Shown piece after piece: positions 22,392-32,163 of a stretch of 64,000 nucleotides of DNA. The stretch is from NCBI GenBank assembly GCA_003255065.1, contig QAOA01001448.1, positions 1,648,554 to 1,712,553 of the forward strand, read 5' to 3'. The position numbers and the translations under genes were made by a program. Source of the DNA: Cercis canadensis (taxonomy: Eukaryota; Streptophyta; Magnoliopsida; Fabales; Fabaceae). Every line of letters starts with the position of its first letter. The first letter of the stretch is position 1. The notes below the pieces were generated by a model, which worked only from the letters and a program-made list of their open reading frames with translations, did not search any database and had not been told where the DNA came from.

Positions 22392-23822
22392 TGATGAGCT
22401 GCCGAGGCTCCTCAAATTAATTAAAGTTTAAGGTCGGTTACCTAAGCTATTTGCAGCATAGGGCAGCCCTAAGTCGAACCTAAGGACTGTTTTATTTAGT
22501 GAATCATATTAAGAAGCATATAAACATGGGGGTTTTGTTTGGTTTAAGTGTTTAACATAAATTAATTGTAAGTGGTAACCTAAAGGAAAACAACCAATCC
22601 AAGCCTTAACTTTTCTGAATTTGATCCATCCTTGATTTCTAATGATCCATTCAATTATTAACCATGTTCTTGGCCTTTAAAACATATCAAGACGCCTCTC
22701 AATGTTCTATGGATGTCCACTGGTTAAGCAACCAGAATTCGGAATTAACTAAGACTAAATGAATTAAGCAAACATTCAAGTCTAGTTTTACCTAAGTCCA
22801 TGATCCAGCCAAGGTAATTAATCCATCCAAAAGCTCAAAAACATTAATCAACCATACAATCCTCTTTTATCACATGCAATTAAGCAATGAACACATGAAT
22901 AATCCAAATCCGAATTAAGCAATTCAAACAGAATATTTCAGAGGATTGAAAGAACTTGATTAACAACTAAATGAATAACAACAACACATAATCTCAAAAC
23001 CAATAATCAGAACAGCCAAAACCTGGATTGATTTGATGAATTAGCCCTCCATGAACAAGAGAAGCCAAGTTCTTACAAAATATCTAAAGAGAAAACTTAA
23101 AGACTAAGGAAAATTCAAAAGCTGTCTAAAATATCTAAAATGACTTGATTCTCATTTTCGGCTGCCCCTTTGTGCTGATATAGACCTCCAAAATTACATG
23201 CACACCCAAATTGCCCTTAGGGCACACTTGTTCCCATGGGCCTTAGCTTTAATTGGGCTTTGGTTTGGGCCCATTTGGACTTGTCATGAGGAAGTTAGGC
23301 CCATTTAAGTGCCAATAGGTGTCTGGCACCATCAGCCAACTTCCACCGCAAATAAGACCATCTTCAATATAAAATATGGTGAACCGGTCTTCATAACAAT
23401 TGAAGCTCTGTCCGTTAGCTTTCCAATGGTACCCGTTTCAAGTCCATATGACATTCACAACTCAAGTTATGGCCCAAAAACTACATGTAGGTCAGGATCC
23501 TGCGACAGCATATCTTCTCTGGATTCCAGGCTGCATATGACCTTCTGGACTTGTGAATTGGCTTTGGAGCCCTGAAAGAAAGTTGTATACAATTCTCTCA
23601 GCTTTCCTACAAGGTATTACTCGGAATTTTTAGACACACAGAACTCAAGATATACACGAAACACAGAGACAGCATAAAATGCTCAGTATTGCTGGAAATT
23701 GCAATTAGGCACAAATGGATCCAAGGTCATCAAATGAGGTCCAAGTCTACTCAATTCAGCCCAAAAGAGGTTTAAAAGACTAAGTATGAGGGATAACTAT
23801 TGTATAAAAACTGTGTTCATCA
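22392..23822 (-). mobile_element. 5' LTR of element 4
   Basis: 1431 bp, TGATGAGCTGCCGAGGC to GTGTTCATCA, next to the primer site. Flanked on the right by satellite A starting GACAGCAGTCC. Confidence 0.92.
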
Positions 23823-26800
23823 GACAGCAGTCCTTGGGGGAGATGGAGCGACGCGCAAGCAAGAAAGTAATCCACCAGTGAACAGAGTGTGTCATACAAG
23901 AACGAACTCCCCGGGGGAGATAGAGTGACGCACAAGAAAACCGGTCAACAAACGAGCAGAGTGAGGCGCAAGAAAGCAGTCCTCGAGCGACACGTCACCC
24001 AAAAGAAACTAGTCCGTCGGTGTCGCACAAGAAAGCAATTCCTGGGGGAGATGAAGTGACGTGTAAGAAATCGACAAGCGGAGTGTCATACACAAGAAAG
24101 CAGTCCTTGGGCGAGATGGAGTGACGCGCAAGAAACCAATCTACAAGCGAGTCGCTTGACGCGCAGGAAAGCAACCAACCAGCAAGATGGAGTGATGAGC
24201 CAGAAAGCAGTGCCAGAAGGAGATTGTGTGACACGCAAGAAAGCAGTCCTCGGGATAGAACGAGTACTCGACTTGATTCGCAAGAAAGGAATCCACCGGT
24301 GAGAAGAATGATGTAGATGAAAAACAATCCCACGGGGCGAAGGAGTGACGAGCACGGGAACAGTCTTCGGGGCAGTTGGAGTGCTGCGTAGGAAAGCAAA
24401 CCACCAATTATTGGAGCGACGCACTAGAAAGCAGTCCTCGTGGGAGATGGATTGGCATGCAAGAAAGCAATTCTCGGGGGGCGATGGATTGAGGTGGCAA
24501 GAAAGCAATTCTCAGGGGAAATAGAGTCACGCGCAAGGAACCATTCTACAGGCGAGTAGAGTGGCACAAAAGACAGCAGTCCTTGGGGGTGGTGGAGTGA
24601 CGCGCAAGCAAGAAAGTAATCCACCAGTGAACAGAGTGTGTCATACAAGAACGAACTCCTCGGCGGAGATGGAGTGACGTGCAAGAAAAAAATCTAAGAG
24701 CGAGTGGCGTGATGCGCAAGAAAGCAATCCTCGGGGAAGTAAAGATTGACGCTCAAGAGAGAGCAATTCTTACGGGGCGTAGATATAGTGACGCACAAGA
24801 AAACCGGTCAACAAACGAGCAGAGAGAGGAGCAAGAAAGCAGTCCTCAGGCGACACGTCACCCAAAAGAAACTAGTCCATCGGTGTCGCACAAGAAAGCA
24901 ATTCCTGGGGGAGATGGAGTGACGTGCAAGAAACCGACAAGCGGAGTGTCATACACAAGAAACCAGTCGTTGGGCGAGATGGAGTGACGCGCAAGAAACC
25001 AATCTACAAGCGAGTCGCTTGACGAGCAGGAAAGCAACCAACCAGCAAGATGGAGTGATGATCCAGAAAGCAGTGCTAGGAGGAGATTGTGTGACACGCA
25101 AGAAAGCAGTCCTCGGGATAGAACGAGTACTCGACTTGACTCGCAAGAAAGGAATCCACCGGTGAGAAGAATGGCGTAGATGAAAAACAATCCCACGGGG
25201 CGAAGGAGTGACGAGCACGGGAGCAGTCTTCGGGGCAGTTGGAGTGCTGCGTAGGAAAGCAAACCACCAGTTATTGGAGCGACGCACTAGAAAGCAGTCC
25301 TCGGGGGAGATGGATTGGCATGCAAGAAAGCAATTCTCGAGGGGCGATGGATTGACGTGGCAAGAAAGCAATTCTTAGGTGTGATAGAGTCACGCGCAAG
25401 AAACCATTCTACAGGCGAGTAGAGTGGCACACAAGACAGCAGTCCTTGGGGGTGGTGGAGTGACGCGCAAGCAAGAAAGTAATCCACCAGTGAACAGAGT
25501 GTGTCATACAAGAACGAACTCCTCGGGGGAGATGAAGTGACGCGCAAGAAAACAATCTAAAAGCGAGTGGCATGATGCGCAAGAAAGTAATCCTCGGGGA
25601 AGTAAATATTGACGCTCAAGAGAGAGCAATTCTCACGGGGGGAGTTATAGTGACGCACAAGAAAACCGGTCAACAAACGAGGAGAGTGAGGCGCAAGAAA
25701 GCAGTCCTCGGGCGACACGTCACCCAAAAGAAACTAGTCCGTCGGTGTCGTACATGAAGGCAATTCCTGGGGGAGATGGAGTGACGTGCAAGAAACTGAT
25801 AAGCGGAGTGTCATACACAAGAAAGCAGTCCTTGGGCGAGATGGAGTGACGCGCAAGAAACCAATCTACAAGCAAGTCGCTTGACGCGCAGGAAAGCAAC
25901 CAACCAGAAAGATGGAGTGATGAGCCAATAAAGCAGTGCTAGGAGGAGATTGTGTGACACGTAAGAAAGCAGTCCTCGGGATAGAACGAGCACTCGACTT
26001 GACTCGCAAGATAGGAATCCACCGGTGAGAGGAATGACGTAGATGAAAAACAATCCCACGGGGCGAAGGAGTGACGAGCACGGGAGCAGTCTTCAGGGCA
26101 GTTGGAGTGCTGCGTAGGAAAGCAAACCACCAGTTATTGGAGCGACGCAGTAGAAAGCAGTCCTCGGGGGAGATGAATTGGCGTGCAAGAAAGCAATTCT
26201 CGGGGGGCGATGGATTGACGTGGCAAGAAAGCAATTCTCAGGCGAGATAGAGTCACGCGGAAGAAACCATTCTACAGGTGAGTAGAGTGGCACACAAGAC
26301 AGCAGTCCTTGGGGGTGGTGGAGTGACGCGCAAGCAAGAAAGTAATCCACCAGTGAACAAAATGTGTCATACAAGAACGAACTCCTTGGGGGAGATGGAG
26401 TGACGCGCAGGAAAACAATCTAAAAGCGAGTGGTGTGATTCGCAAGAAAGCAATCCTCGGGGAAGTAAAGATTGACGCTCAAGAGAGGGCAACTCTCACG
26501 GGGTGAGATAGAGTGACGCACAAGAAAACCGGTCAACAAACGAGCAGAGTGAGGCGTAAGAAAGCAGTCCTCAAGCGACACGTCACCCAAAAGAAACTAG
26601 TCCGTCGGTGTCGCACAAGAAAGCAATTCCTGGGGGAGATGGAGTGACGTGCAAGAAACCGACAAGCGGAGTGTCATACACAAGAAAGCAGTCCTTGGGC
26701 GAGATGGAGTGACGCGCATGAAACCAATCTACAAGCGAGTCGCTTGACGCGCAAGAAAGCAACCATCCGGCAAGATGGAGTGATGACCCAGAAAGCTGTG

Positions 26801-27075
26801 TTAAGAGGAGATTGTGTGACACGCAAGAAAGCAGTCCTCGGGATAGAACGAGTACTGGACTTGACTCGTAAGAAAGGAATCCACCGGTGAAAAGAATGAC
26901 GTAGATGAAAAACAATCCCACGGGGCGAAGGAGTGACGAGCACGGGAGCAGTCTTCGGGGCAGTTGGAGTGCTGTGTAGGAAACCAAGCCACCATTTATT
27001 GGAGCGACGCACTAGAAAGCAGTCCTCAGGGGAGATGGATTGGCGTGCAAGAAAGCAATTCTCGGGGTTGATGGA
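23823..27075 (+). repeat. Satellite A array, block 4 (left subtype)
   Basis: Nearly four units with a period of about 863 bp (same landmark at 24399 and 25262). The first unit lacks the AAGTAAAGATTGACG region near 23915. The array is cut at ATGGA by a plus-strand LTR at 27076. No gene. Confidence 0.95.
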
Positions 27076-28505
27076 TGATGAACCCACTTTTTTTACAATA
27101 ATTACCCCTCATATTTAGTCTTTTAAACCTCTTTTGGGCTGAATTGAATAGACTTGGACTTCATTTGATGACCTTGGATCCATTTGTGCCTAATTGCAAT
27201 TTCCAGCAATACTGAGCATTTTATACTGTCTCTGTGTTTCGTGCATATCTTGAGTTCTGTATGTCTAAAAATTCCGAGTCATACCTTGTAGGAAATCTAA
27301 GAGAATTGTCTACAACTTTCTTTCAGGGCTCCAAAGCCTATTCGGAAGTCCAGAAGGTCATATGCAGCCTGGAAACCAAAGAAGACATGCTGTCGTAGGA
27401 TCCTGACCTACATGTAGTGTTTGGGCCATTACTTGAGCTGTGTATGTCATATGGACTTGAAACTAGTACCATTGGAAATCTAACAGACAGAGCTTCAATT
27501 GTTATTAAGACTGGTTAACCATATTTTATATTGAAGATGGTCTTATTTGCGGTCGAAGTTGGCTGATGGTTCCAGACACCTATTGGCACTTAAATGGGCC
27601 TAACTTCCTCATGACAAGTCCAAATGGGCCCAAACCAAAGCCCAATTAAAGCTAAGGCCCATGGGAACAAGTGTGCCCTAAGGGCAATTTGGGTGTGCAT
27701 GTAATTTTGGAGGTCTATATCAGCACATAGGGGCAGCCGAAATTCATAATTAGGGCATTAGGATATTTTAGACAGCTTTCTAGTTTTTCTTAGTCATTAA
27801 GTTTTCTCTCTAGATATTTTGTAAGAACTTGGCTTCTCTTGCTGATGGAGGGCTAAATCATCACATCAATCTAGGTTTTAACTATTCTGATTATTGATTC
27901 TGAGATTATGTGTTGTTGTTATTCATTTAGTTGTTAATCAAATTCTTTCAATCCTCTGAAATATTCTGTTTGAATTGTTAAATTCGAATTTGGATCTTCA
28001 TGTGTGATTGCTTAATTGCATGTGAATAAAGAGGAACTTAAAGGTTGATTAATGTTTCTGAGCTTTTGGATGGATTAATTACCTTGGTTGGATCATGGAC
28101 TTAGGTAAAACTAGACTTGAATGTTTGCTTAATTCATTTAGTCTTAATTAATTCCGAATTCTGGTTGCTTAACCAGTGGACATCCATAGAGGACTGAGAG
28201 GCTTGTTGATGTTTTCTAAGGCCAAGAACATGGTTAATAATTGAATGGATCATTGGAAATCAAGGATGGATTAAAATCAGAATCAGTTAAGACTTGGATT
28301 GGTTGTTTTCTCTAAAAGTTTACCACTTACCATTAATTTCTGTTAATCACATGAACAAACAAAACCCCCTGTTGATATGTTTCTAAATATGATTCACTAC
28401 TCAGAATAATCCTTAGGTTCGACTTAGGGTTTCCTTATGCTACAAGTAGCTTAGGTAAACCGACTATAAACTTTTACTAATTTGAGGAGTCTCGGCAGCT
28501 CATCA
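27076..28505 (+). mobile_element. 5' LTR of element 5
   Basis: 1430 bp, TGATGAACCCAC...CAGCTCATCA, the reverse orientation of the other LTRs, followed by the PBS. The satellite on its left ends GATGGA, an interior point of the unit. Confidence 0.92.
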
Positions 28506-28510
28506 AATTT

Positions 28511-28528
28511 TGGCGCCGTTACCGGGGA
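28511..28528 (+). other. Primer binding site of element 5
   Basis: TGGCGCCGTTACCGGGGA, one G-to-A change from the perfect tRNA-Asp complement seen at 480-497 and 9392-9409. Confidence 0.88.
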
Positions 28529-29173
28529 TTATTCTAGTTTTGGTCAATCATATTAGGAGTTTACTTTACTGCTAACCCTTCATAAACCCCCTTTGTTGTT
28601 TTGTCTTGGTAGTTTTTGGTGAAAACGGGTGATTTTAGGCAAATTTTTCAGAAAATTTAGTACAAATATTTTTTGCCCAAAATGATCTGAGAATTGGTCA
28701 GTTAAAGGAAAACGTCCTGAAAAGCAAAACTCACTGCTTATTGTGAGCCCCACCCTATTTTGACCAAATTCCATCGTTTAGACCACTTTTTCAATTTTTT
28801 AAAATTTTTTATTTGATTTTTGACTTCCATTTTCATCTAGTTTTCAAGTTGTGGTGGTCTCATAATTTTTAAAAATGTTTAGATACCTTAATTAGAATTA
28901 TTTTGTTGTGTTTTTGCTTTTGTTTTGTGCATTTTGTGTGTTTATCTTTTAGTTAAATTTTGTCACTTTTTGTGTGATTTTGTGTTTTGATGTGTGTTTT
29001 GGTGTGTTTTGTTGTTCTATCACTCTTTGTTCATGGTGCATACTAGGTTCCCCTACTACTAAAAGAGTCAAATTTTGTGTGTTTATCTTTTAGTTCAATT
29101 CTATCATTTTTTGTGTGATTTTGTGTTTTGTTGTGTGTTTTGTTGTTCTGTCACTTTTTTTTCGTGGTGCATA
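28529..29173 (+). mobile_element. 5' leader of element 5 with an internal duplication
   Basis: T-rich leader matching the inverted leaders of elements 2 and 4. A 131 bp tandem duplication spans about 28942-29203: the block ending TACTAGGTTCCCC...GAGTC is present twice (TCATGGTGCA at 29031, TCGTGGTGCA at 29162). No independent gene. Confidence 0.75.
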
Positions 29174-30193
29174 CTAGGTTCCCCTACTACTAAAAGAGTC
29201 AAAGAGGTTGTTGTATCACTTTCTGACCAACAGAGGATGGACCATAAACTTGATGAATTGACATCTTTGGTGAGACAATTGGCAGTGGGACAACAAGCAC
29301 CTGAACCAACCATGCAACCAATCCAATTTTGTGGCATATGTGCTTGCACCTCTCATCCCACTAATGCATATCCTACACTTCAGGATGATGTTTATGGATT
29401 TCAAGATCCCTTTGTAGCTGCAACCGATGTCTTTTCTGGAAAATTATCATACCATCCCCAACAGCCTACATATGATCCATCTTTCAACATCTATGACTAT
29501 AAGTGGAGAGATCATACCAATCTGACATATGGGAATGCAGCACCTCCACAGCAATATTGGCAACCATTCGAGCAGCCTATGCAACAACCAAGTTCAACAT
29601 ACACAGAACCTAAACCTTCAATTGAGGACTTGGTGAAGCAATTGGCAACTCATACCATGCAGTTCCAGCAGAGGACAGAGGCTGCCATACAAAACTTAGA
29701 TATCCAGATTGGACAATTGGCATCCTCAACGAGTCAATTGCAGGCCCAAGGTTTTGAGCCTATGCAACACTCCATGGATGAGCACTTTGTCTTTCACATT
29801 GATTTGATTGATGATCTAGTTGGGGACGGGTATGATGAGCTCTATGCTGACTTCACAGATTTGGTTGGTGTTGATGACCCTCTTCGGTGCCCCTCCTATC
29901 CTGATTGTCATGGTGATGTACCTTGTGCTGTATGTGCTGAGATAATGTTGATGACCCTCTTCGGTGCCCCTCATGTCCTGATTGTCATGGTGATGTACCT
30001 TGTGCTGTATGTGCTGAGATATCTGCCGTCTTGAGCAATCCTGATTCTATGTGCTGCAGTTGTGGTGATTTTGCTTGCCCTGCTTGTTCTGAGATTGCTG
30101 CATTTTTAGAACAAGATGACTCTATCACAGAGGCTGTGGTCATTGATGATCCTGCAGAGTTAGTGGATGTGCATGAGGAGCTATATTCTGAAT
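29174..30193 (+). pseudogene. Gag C-terminal region, frameshifted by a 77 bp duplication (element 5)
   Basis: An open frame from 29075 to 30034 covers SPTTKRVKEV, DELTSLVRQLAVGQQ, a CCHC-like knuckle whose last Cys is Tyr (CGICACTSHPTNAY), WRDHTNLTYGN, SIEDLVKQLATHTMQFQQ, QIGQLASSTSQLQ and the start of the first Cys module. The Gln codons that are stops in elements 2 and 4 are intact here. A 77 bp tandem duplication (TGTTGATGACCC at 29869 and 29946) shifts the frame. The original frame resumes at 30031 with CxxCxEIxxFL and is cut off by the LTR junction at 30195-30198. Confidence 0.78.
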
Positions 30194-30196
30194 TCC

Positions 30197-30260
30197 CTAT
30201 GCTGCAAATAGCTTAGGTAACCGACCTTAAACTTTAATTAATTTGAGAAGCCTCGCCAGC
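30197..30260 (+). mobile_element. LTR end fragment fused to the gag region
   Basis: ATGCTGCAAATAGCTTAGG through GCCTCGCCAGC matches the last ~70 bp of the LTR (compare 28430-28500) but lacks TCATCA. The fusion point lies in CCCT, shared by the interior and the LTR. Confidence 0.85.
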
Positions 30261-30490
30261 ACAACAGAACCCAAGAAAAATTTCTAAGTCACATACAACT
30301 ATGAACCAAAACAGGCTCACAGGCCAGATACATTGACAGAACGGAAAACAGTCCCTTCCTAAATACAGTGAAACCCAAAAAAAATATCCAGGGTCTGATA
30401 TAAGCACGAACCGAAATAGGTTCATGGGCCAAATACAATAACCCACCAGGAAACAGTCCCTTCCCAAATACAGTGAAAAAAATAATGCTC
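30261..30490 (-). repeat. Two diverged satellite B units, inverted
   Basis: Read on the minus strand this gives CTGTATTTGGGAAGGGAC, GTTTCCTGGTGGG and CCTATTTCGGTTCGTG, matching the 104 bp repeat at 39533-42828. The landmark GTCCCTTCC recurs at 30351 and 30456, a 105 bp spacing. More diverged than units of the main B array. Confidence 0.8.
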
Positions 30491-30861
30491 AATCATCTAG
30501 CTCAAATTAATTTCAAGAAATCCATAAACTAATTTCAACCATGACACTGAAATAGAGTAGCAAAAATCCAGCCAAATAAATCATGCATAAACCAAGCTAA
30601 GCTGGTCCATTCATCATCCAAACAATTTCTATAGCTGGATAACATCAAGATCTCAAGAAATAGAAGATGAACAACAAGGGCAGAAAGCTAAAAACGCACA
30701 GAATTCCAGAAATTTTTAAACCTGCCCAGATTTGAATCAAACCACTTGATGTTGGACAATCTAAGTTCAAACAACCTAGATCAATAGAAATGAAGCAAGG
30801 ATCATACCAAAACTCGCATAAACAGTACGTCCATGAACAGTACGGCTTTTTTTTTTTTTAA
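30491..30861. other. Unassigned AT-rich sequence ending in a T-run
   Basis: No reading frame, satellite or LTR signature that I recognise. It ends CAGTACGG followed by about a dozen T and AA just before a single N at 30862. It could be part of another transposable element or host intergenic DNA. Confidence 0.4.
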
Positions 30862-30862
30862 N
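30862..30862. other. Single unknown base at a satellite junction
   Basis: One N exactly where unassigned sequence meets inverted satellite A, suggesting an assembly join rather than a base-call problem. Confidence 0.7.
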
Positions 30863-31019
30863 GTGACTCTATCTCCCCTGAGAATTGCTTTCTTGCCACG
30901 TCAATCCGTCGCCCCCCGAGAATTTGCTTTCTTGCACGCCAATCCATCTCCCCCGAGGACTGCTTTCTAGTGCGTCGCTCCAATAACTGGTGGTTTGCTT
31001 TCCTACGCGGCACTCCAAC
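30863..31019 (-). repeat. Inverted satellite A fragment
   Basis: 157 bp that on the minus strand reads AGTTGGAGTGCCGCGTAGG onward to GGGGAGATAGAGTCAC, right-subtype satellite (AAATTCTCGGGG). It is the only satellite A in this orientation in the window and begins at the single N. Confidence 0.9.
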
Positions 31020-31577
31020 TGATAAGGATCCACTTGAAGAAACCAAGCAAATCGAATCCAAATTAGCCAAGGATCCCAAGTAAGGTCAAGTAACAGAAAA
31101 TCAAGAAAAGATGAATGGAATTACGTGAAAACCTTTGATTATCAAATTAGGCAACCTAGTTTCAGCAAAGCTTAACTAACCCTCCTTAATCCGAATAATC
31201 AACAATCAACATGAACAAGATGGAGAAGTGAATAAACCGCCGCACTCTAGATTGGGGGAAAGGGGAGAGTGATAAGGTTTAGGTCCACCATGCTAGGAAT
31301 CCACCTAGATGGCTTAAGCTCTCCATGGAGAGAACAAGAGAGAAACTCTCAATTCAATTATCAAATTCTTAATTCTGATTCTAAGGACAAAGGCCTTAGC
31401 TCCTTAAATAGCAAAATGAANNNNNNNNNNNNNNNNNNNNNNNNNNNNNNNNNNNNNNNNNNNNNNNNGAATAGTCACTAGTGTGACACGGCCAAAAGGA
31501 CACGGCCGTGTTCTCCAAGTTCCTGCCCGTGTTCTTCCTCCAGAGACGAGATAGGCCTTAGGTGACTTGACACGGTT
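31020..31577 (-). mobile_element. LTR-like end of a second retrotransposon family, probably the 3' LTR of the chromovirus
   Basis: Starts TGATAAGGATCCACTTGAAG; as a minus-strand LTR it would end CTTATCA. A second copy of this end, in plus orientation, sits at 54515-54560. The right part has repeated CACGGCCGTGTTC and CCCGTGTTC motifs typical of some plant gypsy LTRs or 3' untranslated regions. A 48-base gap interrupts it. The link to the adjacent pol tail is inferred from position. Confidence 0.55.
31421..31468. other. Assembly gap (48 N)
   Basis: A run of N; true length unknown. Confidence 0.98.
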
Positions 31578-31836
31578 TCAACACGCCCGTGTTCGATTCT
31601 CATCTTGCCCGTGTTCGACTTCCAGTAAATTAATTGCCTCTGCTTCAATCTGGGCAGAAACACAAGTGATCCACTTCTCATGGTTTGGCTCGCTGCTCCC
31701 TGAAGCTAAGCCATTTTCCTTGCATGCTTGTCTCATCAACGTTCCCACATGTAATTGGAGATGCTTTGCCCTAGACCTAGTCAAAGGTCCAACCAACTCC
31801 TCCTTGGACTCAGCTATGCCTCCTTGATCCTCATCA
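31578..31836 (-). pseudogene. C-terminal tail of a Ty3/gypsy Pol (chromovirus-like)
   Basis: The minus-strand frame begins DEDQGGIAESKEEL and contains GPLTRSRAKHLQ, a motif found after the integrase domain in plant Ty3/gypsy polyproteins. It continues about 70 residues to a stop near 31578. Upstream it is cut off by satellite A at 31837, so the integrase is missing. By position it is the end of the same element whose RT lies at 32164-33560, but continuity cannot be shown because satellite and an N lie between. Confidence 0.65.
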
Positions 31837-32162
31837 GCAGTCCTCGGGATAGAACGAGTACTCGACTTGACTCGCAAGAAAGGAATCCACCGGTGAGAGG
31901 AATGGCGTAGATGAAAAACAATCCCACGGGGCGAAGGAGTGACAAGCACGGGAGTAGTCTTCGGGGCAGTTGGAGTGCCACGTAGGAATGCAAACCACCA
32001 GTTTTTGGAGCGACGCACTAGAAAGCAGTCCTCAGGGGAGATGGATTGGCGTGCAAGAAAGCAAATTCTCGGGGGGCGATAGATTGACGTGGCAAGAAAG
32101 CAATTCTCAGGGGAGATAGAGTCACGCGCAAGAAACCATTCAACAGGCGAGAAGAGTGGCAC
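31837..32162 (+). repeat. Satellite A fragment between two chromovirus pieces
   Basis: 326 bp from CAGTCCTCGGGATAGAACG to GAAGAGTGGCAC, right-subtype markers (GAGAGGAATGGCG, AAATTCTCGGGG). It ends at a single N at 32163. The reading frame of the pol fragment runs through it by chance. Confidence 0.9.
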
Positions 32163-32163
32163 N
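32163..32163. other. Single unknown base at the satellite/pol junction
   Basis: One N exactly between satellite A and the RNase H start of the pol fragment, another probable assembly join. Confidence 0.7.

Larger units (their letters stand above)
17299..23822 (-). mobile_element. Nearly complete non-autonomous Athila-like LTR retrotransposon (element 4)
   Basis: About 6.5 kb with both LTRs, PPT and PBS in the order expected for a minus-strand element. It differs from element 2 by an intact CCHC knuckle, a different central Gag segment and scattered changes, but shares the RT relic and Cys modules. The left LTR lacks its outer ~15 bases and the satellite registers on the two sides do not match (AAACGAG left, GACAGCAGTCC right). 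The left end was therefore lost by deletion and no target duplication remains. Confidence 0.92.
27076..30260 (+). mobile_element. Deletion derivative of the Athila-like family in plus orientation (element 5)
   Basis: 5' LTR, PBS, leader and gag-like region run left to right, then the interior breaks off inside the last Cys module. It joins directly to the final ~64 bp of an LTR (30197-30260), which itself lacks the terminal TCATCA. The 3' noncoding part, the RT relic, the PPT and most of the 3' LTR are gone. It is the only copy in this direction apart from scraps at 34380 and 50653. Confidence 0.88.

Noticed and set aside
30847-30860. T-run as the tail of a SINE or pol III terminator
   Set aside because: No A/B box or target duplication was found upstream, and the run ends at an assembly N.
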